DNA from: Mytilinidion resinicola
Lineage: Eukaryota > Ascomycota > Dothideomycetes > Mytilinidiales > Mytilinidiaceae
Direction of reading: 5' to 3'
DNA: 64,000 bases
Assembly: GCF_010093595.1 (NCBI RefSeq)
Contig: NW_022985438.1
Span: forward strand, 1,388,785-1,452,784
The notes under the pieces were generated by a model, which searched no databases, was not told the origin of the DNA, and saw only the letters and a list, made by a program, of their open reading frames with translations. Of this stretch, positions 22,148-34,500 are shown in pieces (position 1 is the stretch's first letter; every line of letters starts with the position of its first letter). A program made the position numbers and the translations under genes.

Positions 22148-23759
22148 TCACACCTTGTTCTCTGCGCTTGCGATATCCACCGAGCGCTTAAGCTTCCTAC
22201 GGTCAAGGTGCAGGTCCTGATGGGTGTTGCAGTTCGCGCGAAGCGGGCTGCCGGTCTTTGAGATTGGCGAAGCCGCTCCTACAGGCGTCGTAGTGCCCGT
22301 TCTACTCGAGCACGATATTGACGATGAGGCGATGTCCATTATTTTTGATGCTGCATAGACGCAGCCACCGACTGCGTGCCGGACGAGCGAATCGCCAGCG
22401 AGACTGCCGATAATGAAGACATTTGGCGCGACTTCGAGGTCGGTTTCTGCTTTGGCCCGGAGTGTGTGCGCGGATATGAGTCCTGCGGCATTGGATTCAG
22501 AGTCTGAAGGGTTGGGTTCGAGGACTTCGTCTTGTAAGGCTTGGTCTAAGTAGGCGAGGGAGCCCCGCCGGCCTACGACGTACTCAAGATGGCCAATGGG
22601 GGTTTCAAGTATGTCGCCACTTTCGAGCTTGATCTTGACTACATACCTCCCGTTGTCGTTGGTGACGTCAACGATCATTGCGTTCGGAAGACCTCGATAT
22701 GTAGCCCAGTCTCTGCTGTTGAAGAATGGATTCAATTTCTGACGCATCAGCGGGGACTTTGACGGTGCTTTCTTCCTACCAGCCATGACAGCTAGCTTCA
22801 TCTGGCGATAGATGGTCGCATACTCTGGATAGGCGGTGTGGTGACAGCCACGCAATGGCGACGGACGCTGGTTGGGAATCCATTGGAAAATATGAATGAT
22901 CTGCCGATTGGGAGGAGTCGAAAGTATTACATCTGCTGCAGAGAATCCTGATCCTATAACCAGCAAGGGATCGCAGGAGTTTAGTAGTTCAGCTAGGGGC
23001 GCTAGGAGCTTAGGTGGAGGGATGTTGACGGTGAAGATGCCCGATGCTAGGACGAGATGTCTGCACGATATACCATGAGACGCAATGTAGAATCCATGAG
23101 ACGTCCGCGAGACATGGCCGACGATTGTTGAGGTCCGTATCGAGTCTAGTATGCCAACGGCTGCAGGGTATGCCTTGTAGTAGTCTGCTACATCAGCGCG
23201 CGAGGGCCGGATGAAGTCAGGGATAGCCTCCTTCCGTGTCTCAGCATAGTAGTCTGAGTAAGAAAATCCTGGAAGAGATAGCATCTCTGCATAACTCAGG
23301 GTCCCGATGTTCCAGCTAGCAGATACAGGATTGTCTGCCCATTGTCCCCCAGCCTGTGCAGCGTCGCCAAGTGCAATATGTGAGATTGCCCTCCCGGGAT
23401 CATTCCTCCACTCTATACAAGACGTTGGGTTGATTTCTGTGTCGGCATTGGGGCGAATGAGCGTGTCTAGTAGTGTGTTGATAGGTAATGCTTGAGTGGA
23501 ATAGCGGAGGGATGACGAGAAGTGCGCGTAGAGTTCTGGCGTCAGGTCGAGCAGGCTGGGACGCGCCGACAGTTTGGAGTCTAAAATGGTATCGTGGTGG
23601 CCTCCCACATAGTAAGGAGTGTTCCCGTGTAAGATAAAAGATAGAATCAGTGCGGCTGGTCCACCACCTGAGAAAATTTGTTAGTCTGGCCTGGTGATCT
23701 TGCTTCCAGCACTCACCAATAATCACGGTATCTACGTAGGCCGGCAATCTGGTAGCCAT
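22148..23759 (-). CDS. FAD/NAD(P)-binding oxidoreductase, OSGIN-like
   Basis: Two exons (minus): 23759-23717 and 23667-22148, intron 49 nt, giving 520 residues. The intron splits the dinucleotide motif: exon 1 ends VDTVIIG and exon 2 begins GGPAALILS, together GxGxxA. A second Rossmann motif LLVIGSGFSAADVIL lies mid-protein, and a late VFIIGSLAGDSLVRHAVGG block contacts FAD in this superfamily. The layout, with RHLVLASGIF before the second GxGxxA, matches OSGIN-type and flavin monooxygenase-like proteins. No signal peptide is seen. The C-terminal 60 residues are Ser/Thr-rich. A monooxygenase or oxidoreductase reaction is likely; the substrate is unknown. Confidence 0.78.
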
Positions 23760-24550
23760 GGAAGGCTGATAGTCGTAGGATACGCCATCGGAGATAGTTT
23801 TGAGGCGGAAGAAAGGGTCATTTGTACTCGGCCTCAGAAGCCGTCGTTCTTGCCATGCCCACTAGTGAGGGGAAAAGTACCCTGACGATGATGGTGGAGT
23901 GGGGTGCAGCGTGCGCCAGGAGCGGCATGTCTTTCCATTGACGCGGGATTGGACTGTAGGGCTTATTTGCGTTTCCAGAAGACTGGCATATCTCGGCTAT
24001 GCAATTTACGCGTTTATATAGATAGGGGTGGTGTGGTTCGTACAGCCTGGCAGTTGTTGTCACACAGAACGTCAACGTTCGCGAGGGGCTTTGAAAGCTG
24101 TTGCATTTGACACCTAACGCTAACCCCTCCTATCACGTAAACCACTTCGTCATACGACAAAGACCCGTATCTAGCGTACTTTAGGGTTGAATTCATAGCG
24201 GTTGGAAATGTGTCATTCTTTCTTCTTGAGTAAATCGCTGGAAATGGCGTCGGTTGGTATTGATTGATATATTTCGATCAAGACCCGTTTCCGACCGTAC
24301 ATCCAAGTCGTCGCATGAGGCTTCATAAACACCGTAATAGGCCTGATAAGGCAGGCTCTCAAAACAGGCGTTGAGCCGCGAAATCGTCATCAAGGAAGAA
24401 GTTGGGGTCTAAGGAGACTTTATCTCTACAAAATTGAAAGTGGGGTTGATGTAACGCTTCGGCATTGTAGTTTAGTATGTACAAGTGATGGCTCTCCCAT
24501 ATCCGGCCTCAGTACCGATGGTGAATGCCGCTCCTCATTCCTCAACACGT
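23760..24550. other. Intergenic, no supported gene
   Basis: Upstream of the OSGIN-like gene and downstream of the small complex I gene. The open frames at 23818-24393 lack motifs or splicing. Confidence 0.5.
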
Positions 24551-25086
24551 CTAAAACTCCTTGATCAGATCCCCCCTCCTTTTTCCGCGGAGGTCGTATT
24601 TGCCCTGTAAAATCTCGTCAGATATATCCTAGACCCTGATACTGCTTGCTTGAAAGCAAGCCAAATCGTGAACTCGTGCGCGTGTCTCTGGTAGCTGAGC
24701 CGGTGGTTCGGCCGCAACCCAAAACTCCAAAGAGTCCCACGATAGCTATGCGCCTTCTTATGAACAGAGCTGTTGTGACTCACATCGGTCGTATATGCGA
24801 GATAGCCAACGATGCTCGGAACGACAGCGACGTAGGCGAAGGTTATCCAGGCGGTCCGCCCTGTCCATCGGAAGTACTTGTGTCGGTTGACATACATGTC
24901 TGTACGGCGACATCGTGAGTATGGGGTCTATGAGTCTCAGATATTGAGGGCCGTGGTCATCTTACTGGCGTATTTGACCAGCGACGGGTCCATATGGAGG
25001 GCTGCGGAGGGGCTTGTCAGCGATCACACTCAAGCAATTGGCGGCCGCAGAGTCTATGGACACATACAATTGTTGTGGCCCGCCAT
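24551..25086 (-). CDS. Complex I subunit NDUFB4/B15-like
   Basis: Four small exons (minus, 5' to 3'): 25086-25068, 25001-24966, 24899-24784, 24604-24551. All phases match (1, 1, 0), giving 74 residues. The product starts MAGHNNSLHMDPSLVKYANM, continues NRHKYFRWTGRTAWITFAYV, has one membrane span (about residues 36-54, FAYVAVVPSIVGYLAY), and ends with the basic GKYDLRGKRRGDLIKEF. This order (NRHKYFRWT.RTA, one span, GKY..RG..RGD) is that of fungal NDUFB4/B15 subunits of mitochondrial NADH:ubiquinone oxidoreductase. It has no cleavable presequence, as usual for this subunit. Introns of 66, 66 and 179 nt outweigh the coding part. It is divergent from the GST gene. Confidence 0.76.
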
Positions 25087-25727
25087 GATGAGTGATTTGG
25101 CGATGCGCACTCGAAGGATTCGGATGTGTTGGTGGAGCTGGCGTCTGCTGAGGTTCGTCGTCGTTCAGGTTGCGGAACATGGCGAGATAGATTACTGACT
25201 GGCGTCACGTATTAAACTGTGTTTTAAATGCCGACTTCAGCTCCACGACATCCATGCATCGATCATTGCAAAGTCATCATATGTTATTTCTCGAGGCTGA
25301 TCCCACGGACCTCGTTTAATTTGCTGCCACACTGTCATTTACCTATGCATGTACATATTCTAACATCTTCATTGATATCTCCGCAGTTCCGAGGCTCGGC
25401 GGAGGCCACATGAAGAAGATGGGCTGATAGCTCCGCTTTCCATAGTAATGGATATCCTGACTGGCGCTTTTACTAGATCAATTTGGACACAGAACTCCAC
25501 GGCATGACGTCCGAACTAGTTGTGTGTAGCGCAGGATGCCGGCGTACGATAGACACAACCTAGCAAAAGGGCGGGGCTTTCTCCTGCCGAACAGACGCTT
25601 CACGGCCATCTTTGACACCGTCTCCCGCTATTTTCCACGCTTTTAAGGTCCAAGACAGCGATTCCTGAGAACGTGGTACCACCATTAGCTCCATCTTTCA
25701 TTTCCACACTCACATCAAGGGAACGCG
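25087..25727. other. Divergent promoter region
   Basis: Shared upstream region of the NDUFB4-like gene and the GST gene. No open frame of interest and no clear TATA box. Confidence 0.5.
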
Positions 25728-26963
25728 ATGTCGACCGAGACCAATCAAGGTGCCAAGGTTACGCTTTACTGGTATGAACTACTGCACCATTCCTAGGAAT
25801 ACACTTTGTCATCATTGTGTGATGCAAGTCCTTGCTGTAGTGCTCCATATATCCTGCTGCATAATCACCAACGCTGTCGAGTTCCGGCTAACTTGGACCA
25901 GGCTTGACAAGTCGCGATCGCAGAGAATCGTATGGCTGTTGGAGGAACTCAAGGTCGATTATGAATTGAAGGTGTTTAAGCGAGGCAAAGACATGCTTGC
26001 ACCACAAGAGTTGAAAGATATGTACGTAAGCCCCCGACACAGATGAAAAGTTTCCTAGCAATCTGTCTGTTTGAAAAACTACTCAGGGAGTGTTTCGAGA
26101 CAACCACAGTGGTGTCTTGGAATCCCCTGAAAGAAGTGTCTCACGCAACAGTACTTATTACAAGAAATCAATAACGGTTTCCTCACTCTGGTTCTGAATG
26201 ATTTGCTAACCTTATTGCCACCTTTAGTCACCCATTGGGCAAATCCCCCGTGATCGGAGTTCAGGCTCCTGGTGCGGACAAGCATATTGTTGTCGCTGAG
26301 TCGGGAGTCATTGTCGAATATTTAACCGAGTACTTTGGGAAGTGGATGATCCCAAAAAGATATCCTGAGGGGAAAGAGGGTGTAATAGGAGCCGAGACGG
26401 AAGAGTGGCAACGGTATCGATACTACATGCACTACGCCGAGGGCAGCTTCATGACTATGCTGCTCATGTCCCTCTTGACTCAGAGTAAGTGGCCACCCGA
26501 TAGCAGATGTTGTTACACGGTCTCATTCGGTTCAAGACATGCGAAATGCACCAGTGCCTTTCTTCCTGAAGCCAATCGGCATGATCAGCGGAGCTATAGC
26601 GAACAAGATCGATGGCAGCTTCGTGATGCCCCAAATCAAAGGGCATTTAGCGTTCTTGGAAGAACAGCTGGCGACGGCTCCCAATGGTGGAGGCTTCTTC
26701 TGTGGCAACAGTCTTACCGGCGCCGACATCATGATGGTAAATAGATTATCCAATCCAAGAAGATACCACCTACTGATCTGGTTCAACAGATATTTGGACT
26801 GGAAGGGGCGATGCAGCGGGTGCCTATTACTGAACAGTCACATCCAAATGTATACCATTGGATCATCCGGATGCAGCAGCGGGACGCCAACAAGAGAGCG
26901 GCCGAGAAGGTGACTGAAGCAACTGGCGAGCCATACGTTCCCATTAGCAAGGCCAAGTTCTAA
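25728..26963 (+). CDS. Glutathione S-transferase (GTT1-like)
   Basis: Five exons: 25728-25771, 25902-26021, 26228-26484, 26537-26736, 26790-26963, giving 264 residues with matching phases. The N-terminal thioredoxin fold has VTLYWLDKSRSQRIVWLLEE, where the Ser of KSRSQR sits at the glutathione-activating place. HPLGKSPVI carries the cis-Pro, and VVAESGVIVEYL is the glutathione gamma-Glu site (ES). The all-helical C-terminal domain has FFCGNSLTGADIMM, the N-capping/GxxxAD signature of GSTs, split from the last exon by an intron right after it. The enzyme conjugates glutathione to electrophiles or reduces peroxides in the cytosol or at ER membranes, as yeast Gtt1 does. No neighbour suggests a dedicated pathway. 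Confidence 0.94.
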
Positions 26964-27868
26964 GCAAGAGATGGGAGTGTGGAACGAGGGCCTCTCCTTT
27001 CGCGGCCTTGTTTAGATTGGGGTTTAAGCGTATATACCGTATACGCAGTACTATCAAGGCCTCCACGTAAACCTACCACGGGGGGCCTTTCATGCTCTTA
27101 GACACGCACATGCAGCGAGATGACATGCCCTAATATTGGTCAGTGTCCTCAATCGATATGCGGACCGCTGGAAGCGCGCCAACAGACATGCGATCCGGAC
27201 TGGCTCCAGGGATCGGCACACGTCAGACGTATCTTTTTTGAGACAGGCGAGGCGCTGAAGTGAGGACACGCCCCGTGGAGAGGGCGATGACGGCGACTCA
27301 CCGATGTAGCTCGGCCTCAGCGTCTCTATAGCATCAGGATCCTCCCTCGACGTTCCAAATCAGCTCGTGCAAGCATAAGCATCAGCCACACAAGCGGCCG
27401 CGGGCATGGTGTTTGGAGCGTCGCGGCGGCCGAATCATCAGCCTCACTGCTTACCTACCCCAGATTCTTCCAGAACACTGCTATAACGGGTGTTTCGTAC
27501 GAGCTGTGATAAGCCGAGTCCGCTGCTCGTGCGTCGGCGCCCAAGTGGATGCCGACGCGGATTACAGCAGCAAGCCAAAATGGTGATTTCAGTGCTGCTT
27601 TGTTAGCCATATATACGGCCTGCCGTCGCTGGCAGGATGCCTTGCTGTTGCCAGTTCCCATCATCGCCATAGAAATATCGCAGGTTCGGTTTTGCTTCTT
27701 TACTGATCCCACCAGTTCCCGTATCCATCTGCACTAGCATTCCGAGAATAGTACCCTAGAACGCTCCAACTCCACCCGCAATTCCTCTGTCATATTTCCA
27801 TCACCACTCGGCAGCGAGAGTACCAGGCGAGGTCAGGACAAACGTCCGCTTCTTGCGCGACCCAGTCA
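26964..27868. other. Intergenic, no supported gene
   Basis: Spacer between the GST gene and the BTB gene on the same strand. The minus open frame 27455-27712 has no domain. It probably contains the BTB gene's promoter and leader. Confidence 0.5.
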
Positions 27869-30427
27869 ATGCCGGAACAGACTGGCTTCACTTCATCCAG
27901 AGACTTCGCATTCCAGAGCACTGACCAGGACTTCGCACACGGTGCTGACGCTGCGACAACCAACACAGCTTCGCAGTCCACCACCCGCTATGATCCTGAG
28001 AGTACCACCAACGCGTCCAATGCGCCTTCTGACGCGCACCAAACCGCGCCAGACGCCCTTCTGAGGGGTTACAACCAGCAGCAATCGCCTGACGCATTCG
28101 CCAACTACGGGTACAGCCCAGGTGGACCTCTGGTATGGGACTGGAACAACTCAATTGACTTCTCTGAGTTCGCCCACCACTACGAGCCCCAGGGGGAGCT
28201 AGTCCAAGAGCTTCAGAACCAGAACAATCCCTCCCAGGACTTCAGCATTCCGCTCCCTGTATCCGTTCACGAGCCGATATACCAGTCCCCGCTCCACACA
28301 CCCAATACTGCGACAGCGCCCACCCAAAATCCTCTGTCGCCGCCTCCACCGCCGCAGCAGCGGCCTACCGTCACCACGACCACGGCCTCTGTGAAGAGGA
28401 AAGCTCCTTCAGAACCCAGCTCCGCGACTTCAGCTGGCGTCAGCTCCCACTTGCCCGACATCCAGCAGCCCGCCGCAAAACGACCCACCAAGTCACGATC
28501 TTCCTCTTCTGCTTCCGCGAATGCTCCCGCAATAGCTTCAGCTAGCAGTGATCGACGACCTTCAACATCTATGGCGTCAGCCCAGACTACAACCGTGACG
28601 GCAGGGACGGGTGAGGGAACAAGCGGTGATGTTACTCGTAGGAAATCGGATAAGGCTGTAGCGAGTAATAGCCGGCAGTCTGAGCATGTCCGATCTCGAA
28701 GAATTGTTGAAGCGCCATCAGGGAGGGACCCCAGCCAGTTACCTGCTGGGAAGGTGTTTCCCATACAAATTGGTTCCGAGTTGTTCAGATTATCAGGCGC
28801 ATCGATATCTTCTGATGGTAAGTTTTCAGCACCCGTTATAGTCCTTTTATTACTGCAATTCTCCGCTAGTATAGATGAACTGAGAATTCTAGAGCACCCT
28901 CATACTTCTCGCATTTTTTCGGCGAGCAGCTACACCATACGACTGGTCGCGCTGGTGACCTGAGAACGCTTTATATCGACCGAGATCCGGTAACCTTTCG
29001 AGATATATCCTTGCATCTGCAAGGCTATCATGTCAAGCCTCGCGATCCTCAGCATTTCGTAAGATTATTCGCTGATGCGCAATTTTACAGTCGTAGGTTC
29101 TCCCCTATCAACACATTATGCTCGCATACAGCTAACAAGGCAAAATACAGTGCCACGCCTAACAAAGCAACTCTTTAGCATGGACATCTTCATCCGTGTA
29201 GGCCATCGTGACTTTCAAATCCCACGTGACCTATTCTCGTCCCCCGGCGACAGTCCCAATTACTTCTCCCTGGGTTTTGCTCAATTCTTCACCACGCCAA
29301 CTGAAGTATTTCCCGGTCTTGACCGTGATCAGCTACTTCGCCCACCGTCCATCACCCCTCCAGCCGTCCCAAGTCGCAACGGCGACATATTCGCCGAAGT
29401 CTTGAAGCTTTTGCAAGGCTATCAAGTGCACATCCGCGACGAGAGCCACCGCGCAGAACTACTGCGGGACGCGCGGTACTTCCATCTAAAGGGACTCGAA
29501 CAGCGTCTCATTCCCTGCGAGATCAGCTTCAACCTAGCACGCGGCACCTCCGAGATTCTCATCCGACTCGAAGACATTCGGCAGTCTGGCGTCAGCTTCA
29601 AACCCGATACGCATGCTTACAACATCGCCACGACCTCGAACTCGAGCAATGCTTCTCCCGCCCCTGGCTTTGCGCCTTTGAGCAAGCCGCCTACACCAAC
29701 GCCGCACTCCACCACCTCGAGTACTGCATCGTCTACTATCGGCTCCGGTACTGTCTCCTACGCGCGCCCCTACACGGACGAGCACGCAAACACGAATGTG
29801 CTCATTCTCGAAATCGGATCCCAGGAATCGACCCGCCTGCATTTTCCTATCTCACCCACCACGTCCTCTTCTTCTTCGCCATCTCTCGACCTCCGCGCCA
29901 CCTTCCACGGTCAAACCCTTGCGCGTATCACAAGCCTATTTTCCGTTGCGGCTGCGAAAATGGGCCTCCCAGCTACTCAACCACTCGGGCTCATGATGCT
30001 GCAGAATGGTGGCGGTGTCGCGGCGCAGCCAATGTCGCCAGCGAACTCAGGGCTCAGCGAGAATCGAGTGCGGGTGCGATGGGAATCCGATGCGTGGATC
30101 GAGGTTGACGGCGTGGCTGTGGAGGTTACAAGTGGTGAGAATGGCGTGTTAGGCGTCCAGCGAGTGAAGGGCAGCTCTAAGAATACAGATGGAGACGGCG
30201 ATGAAACAATGGAAGAACTAGAAGAAGAAGACGATGAGTGGGTGTGGGGTGGTGCGAGGCGGGAAGAGGAGGAGCGCGAGTGGATTGTCAAGAAGGGGCA
30301 TTGGCGATTGAGGGTCGAGCCTGTTGATGGCGAGATCGGCAGGATGCAAATTGTTATGTGTCCGGTGAGAATCGAGGCTATGTCGTGTGAAAGGACGAGG
30401 AATAGGCGGAGGGGTTTTTTGAGTTGA
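27869..30427 (+). CDS. Protein with two BTB/T1 (KCTD-like) domains
   Basis: Three exons, 27869-28817, 28895-29092 and 29151-30427, giving 807 residues. The first intron is needed to read ISSD|APSYFSHFFGEQL and uses a TAGAG acceptor. Residues 1 to about 290 are low complexity (Gln, Ser, Thr, Pro). BTB 1 spans about 295-382: GKVFPIQIGSELFRLSGASI, then TLYIDRDPVTF and LHLQGYHVKP. BTB 2 follows at once (MDIFIRVGHRDFQIPRDLF, VLKLLQGYQV, DARYFHLKGLEQRL). Both match the T1-type BTB of KCTD proteins and fungal Whi2-like proteins. The C-terminal third has acidic runs and an unrecognised conserved part. T1 BTBs mediate oligomerisation and Cullin-3 or phosphatase contacts. The role here is unknown; a Whi2-like stress or TOR function is only a guess. 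Confidence 0.82.
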
Positions 30428-31555
30428 TTTTGAAAGGCACGTTCGAATTCGAGTCGCTGGGCGGCTACATTACTTTCGCTTCGTTGGACATTGTGTTTAT
30501 ATGGGTTTTGGATATCTGGGTTGCCTTGCATGTGCATTGGAGTTCTTGTACGGTAAGGCTGGAGGCCTGGATGCGAGTGGCGGGTCTCTGTAGATATCTT
30601 CTCTTTCCTACGTGGCTTAGATTGATGAAGGGTCCCGACTGTTTGATTGAGCCAGTTGTGTAATTGCGCCCTCGCTAAGTTTACATCGATTCGAGTTCCT
30701 CTTCACATGTTCACATAGAGTCGTATATCAGCAAGTCATGACTCCATCCTCCTCTTCAAGTGTGAAGTCGTGTGCCTCCTCGTGCTTTATTCAACGGTTG
30801 TGCTAGACCTCTTTGCTACTCTTCTAGCCTATTTCGCAATTCAGCGATAATTTCTCCATTTCTTCTCTTAAGGCTGACAGCCTGACAGCACTTTCGACCT
30901 AATATTACATGAATGCGTCCACGCTGCATCAAAATGTTGCTGTTTTTAACCACGCCGCGTGACCACCAGACATGCCCTTTTTATAACCACTTTCGGTCCA
31001 ATTAGTAACATTAGCACCATCTGTAACAATTGTAACATTGGTGACATTAGGACATCTTCGACCAAGAGCGTTCTCCATGCGGCACGCTTTCGCTCCAAGA
31101 TCACCCATTTAGACCGAAAGCGTGACCTCAACACGTATTTGCGTTGACCATGCTTTCGCTATAAGATCCCCTCGTTTCGACCGAAAGTGTGGCCACAACG
31201 CATGACTACTTCATCACGCTTTTAGTTCAAAAGCTCCTGACCCCCGGCAAGTTCCCCATCCACGTCCTCATGAAGCCTACTTGTATCGAGGACGCTTCCG
31301 ATGCAAGGACTGCCCAATCGAAGTACGTAGATGGCGTAATTCTTAGACGTTGCGTCCCTACCGCATATGCGCCCAGTGGCCGCAAAATCTGGCACGATGT
31401 GTGTTTTCTTGCGTAGCCATCGAGTCCTGATGCCCGCCAAACACAAAGGGCTCTCGCTCTCTTCGGGCGCTCTGAGCCTAAAGCGGTCGCAGCAGAGTGG
31501 GGAATGTCGCGGTAAACATCTCATCCTTCTTCAGACGGTGTCATGCTCCACCCCT
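30428..31555. other. Intergenic between convergent genes
   Basis: About 1.1 kb. It holds a cluster of related direct and inverted motifs at 30957-31220 (separate entry). No gene is supported. Confidence 0.5.
30957..31220. repeat. Cluster of direct and inverted degenerate repeats
   Basis: Two direct copies of about 50-60 bp start near 31084 and 31152. They share CTTTCGCT, then AAGATC, then ACCGAAAG.GTG.CC and CAAC. Inside each copy CGCTTTCG and CGAAAGCG-like ends face each other, so each can fold. An inverted partial copy (CCACTTTCGGTCC) lies near 30988-31000, and GCGTGACCACC at 30958 resembles the unit end. It may be a decayed fold-back element. No flanking duplication is evident. Confidence 0.5.
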
Positions 31556-34500
31556 TCACGTATCCAACAACTCCCTCAACTCCTGAAACTTCACCGGCTT
31601 CGGCAGATAATGATTAACCCCACTCCGCAACGCCTCCTGCTGCGCCTGCGCGCTCGCCAGCCCCGTCAACGCGATGATCGTCGCCGGCGCCGCCACCTCC
31701 CGTCCTTCCTCAAAAGCGCGGATATGCCGTGTGCTCTCCAAGCCGTCCATCACCGGCATCGAAATGTCCATGAGTACGAAGTCGAAGCGTTTGCTAGGGT
31801 CTTCGCACGCGCTTTTGTAGGTCTCGAGGGCTTCGAGCCCGTTGCGGGCGGAGGCGTAGGGGAGTTTGTGCTTTTTCATGAACATGACGAGGAGTTGCAG
31901 GTTGATGGGGTTGTCGTCGACGAGGAGGACGCGGACGGGGTCTTGGGGTTGGCGGGCAGAGGGGGTGCGGGTGGGAGTGGGGCGGAGAGATTTATTTCCT
32001 GGGGGTGGGTTGGAGACGGGATTGGCGTTGGTGACGGTGGAGAGCGAGCTCATGGTAATGACTCCTTCCTGGTGAGAACTTAACGGGTCTATGTGTTCTG
32101 ATTGTCGCCGGGGTGCCATCGCAAGGCGATCCTTGTTGATGCTCGTGGAAGGAGGATTGGTGACTTGCTGAGACGCTTTGGGAGGGGCAGACGCGATCCT
32201 TGGTATTGATGACGCCTGGCCATCGTAGGTTCCGTTGCTGATGCTATGTATGTCATCTAGACACTTTTGAAGGACTCTGGCTAGCTTTCTTGGTCCGCAC
32301 TATTTACATATTAGTCTCACAGAGGATTAACATATACAGGAGTTTTAGATAGGGCTGCAAGCAGCAGTTTCTTGTGTCCGGTGAGAAGATAAAACTTGAG
32401 GTACGTACAGGCTGTGGTATAGCTTCGACCACTCTTCCTTCGGCCATCAACGACGATTTGAATTCCAATGCCCTAGTTGCACTCGGGCAAATGACTATGA
32501 TGGGGGCATGCTTTGGATTATCCCCTCGAGTCGATTTTGGGATCGGGCCATGTCGGGTCAAGTACGTATCTAACGATGGCGGCTCAGCATAAAGGAATAT
32601 GTCCGCAGAGACACCGTTCGCATTCGGCGAACGAATGACATTCATGTCAAACCAATGTAAAGAAGTTTCCTCGAGAGATGCATGAACAAGCCGCGCGTTT
32701 TCAGACTGTGGAACCTCGCCTTCATCGTCGTGATGGAGAAGGCATAGGGCCAGTCCTTTCGTGGATGCAGCTACTGAGGAGATTGCAGGCTCTGGTTGAA
32801 TTACAGGACTCTCGGCAATGGGAAGACTCAATACAACGTCGATATCAGTTCCGACGAACTGAATGCTCTTAACGGTAATAGAGCCTCCTAGTGAGTTTAT
32901 AATCTGACGCACAATGCTGAGTCCAAGGCCAGTTCCAACCGAGAAAGGGTCTTCCTGCGAAAAGGGGGAGAAGAGCTTGGTACGTTGATATTCCACTGAC
33001 ATGCCCTTTCCGGTGTCAACGAAGCGGAGTCGAACATTGATGGTTGAAGGATTTGTCTCTGCCTCGGCTTTCAGAGAAACTATGATATGCCCTTTATTTG
33101 TGTACTAGAACCTGTTATTAACAAGTCGCGTAGAGATTGACAAGATGTGAGCTTACTTTGAGTGCGTTGCCGAGTAAATTCATAACGACGCGCCGGAGAG
33201 CTCCAGGTTGAGTTTTGACATTCCAACTTGGTCTAGGGTCAACATCTAGAACCACTAAAACTTCATCACCTGCGTATTCTTGTGGTAGTGGTGATGCGCT
33301 GGTTGTGGGAACACTAGTCGCAGCTGTCACTACTAAGCTTGGAGGACCGGATGCGTCCTGCGATACGTCGGGGTCATGAAAGTTGCGGGGGTGTGCTCTT
33401 TTGAACGCATGACCGGCACACACAGCGTCGACGACCTCTTCAACTAAAACACTCAGATCGAAGTCGACAGTCAATCCTATGATGTTGTTACTATCGACGC
33501 CGCTATTTCGACGAGATCTTATAGCTCCTGTTTTCTTTCGAGTGTTGGCCTTCCTCAATTTATTAATCTTAGCATAATCTAAGACGTGATCGATTGTGTC
33601 CAGGAGAGTCTTGCCGCACGTTTCGATGGAAGAGAGCAGACCCGTTTGATAGGCATCCATGACAGTATCATGGAGGAACTCCACAGATCCTAGAATCCCA
33701 TGCAGAGGCGATCTCAACTCATGGCTGATCGAAGCAATGAAAGTGGTTTTTGCAAGGTCCGATTTTTGGGCGTTTTGGCGTGCGATTTCGCTCATGATAC
33801 TATTACCAAAGGCTTTCAGATACGGTAACTCGTTATCTGGATTCATGAGACGGCCAATCTGATCAGTCCAGATGAAAGCCCCGGCGACGTACTTTCCTTC
33901 CGAGAAATCCCACAGTGGCAAGAAAATCAGGCTCCGAACATCAGGGAGAACTTTCAGAAGCTCCGTAGGTACGAATGGCTCATGCTTAGATCTTTTTATC
34001 GAACTAACACGTTTATCATCCCCACGAATACGATCCATGACCTCGCCATGGCTTTCGTCCCCAGAGCTGATACCAGATCCGTGCTCTGTAAAGCTAAAGA
34101 ACTTTCCATACGGGAATCTAGTAAGGTGAGTTAGTACGAGCACTCGTAGTGGCTACGGGAGCTAAGCACACAAGGGACACACCTTCTGATGTATCTTTGC
34201 ATGCTTTCTTCAGTGAGAGCAAAGCTCTTGTAGGAGAGCTTCGACTTGTGAGCTGTTTCATCAGAGATAGAACAGGCGACCACTGGACAAAAGCTCTTCT
34301 TCTGTACAATGGAATCGTTATCTCCAGTACCACTGTCAGATGATAATAAGGCTCTTGAATTCGCTCTATCACGGCGTCTCCGCTGCAGGGGTTGCATCTC
34401 GTTATCAGTCACCGACGACGGGGACTCATCGGTCACATCCATAGGATTTCCAGATGTGGACGTGTCTGGAGAATGCCCTATGAGGTTGCTCGCGGTGGTA

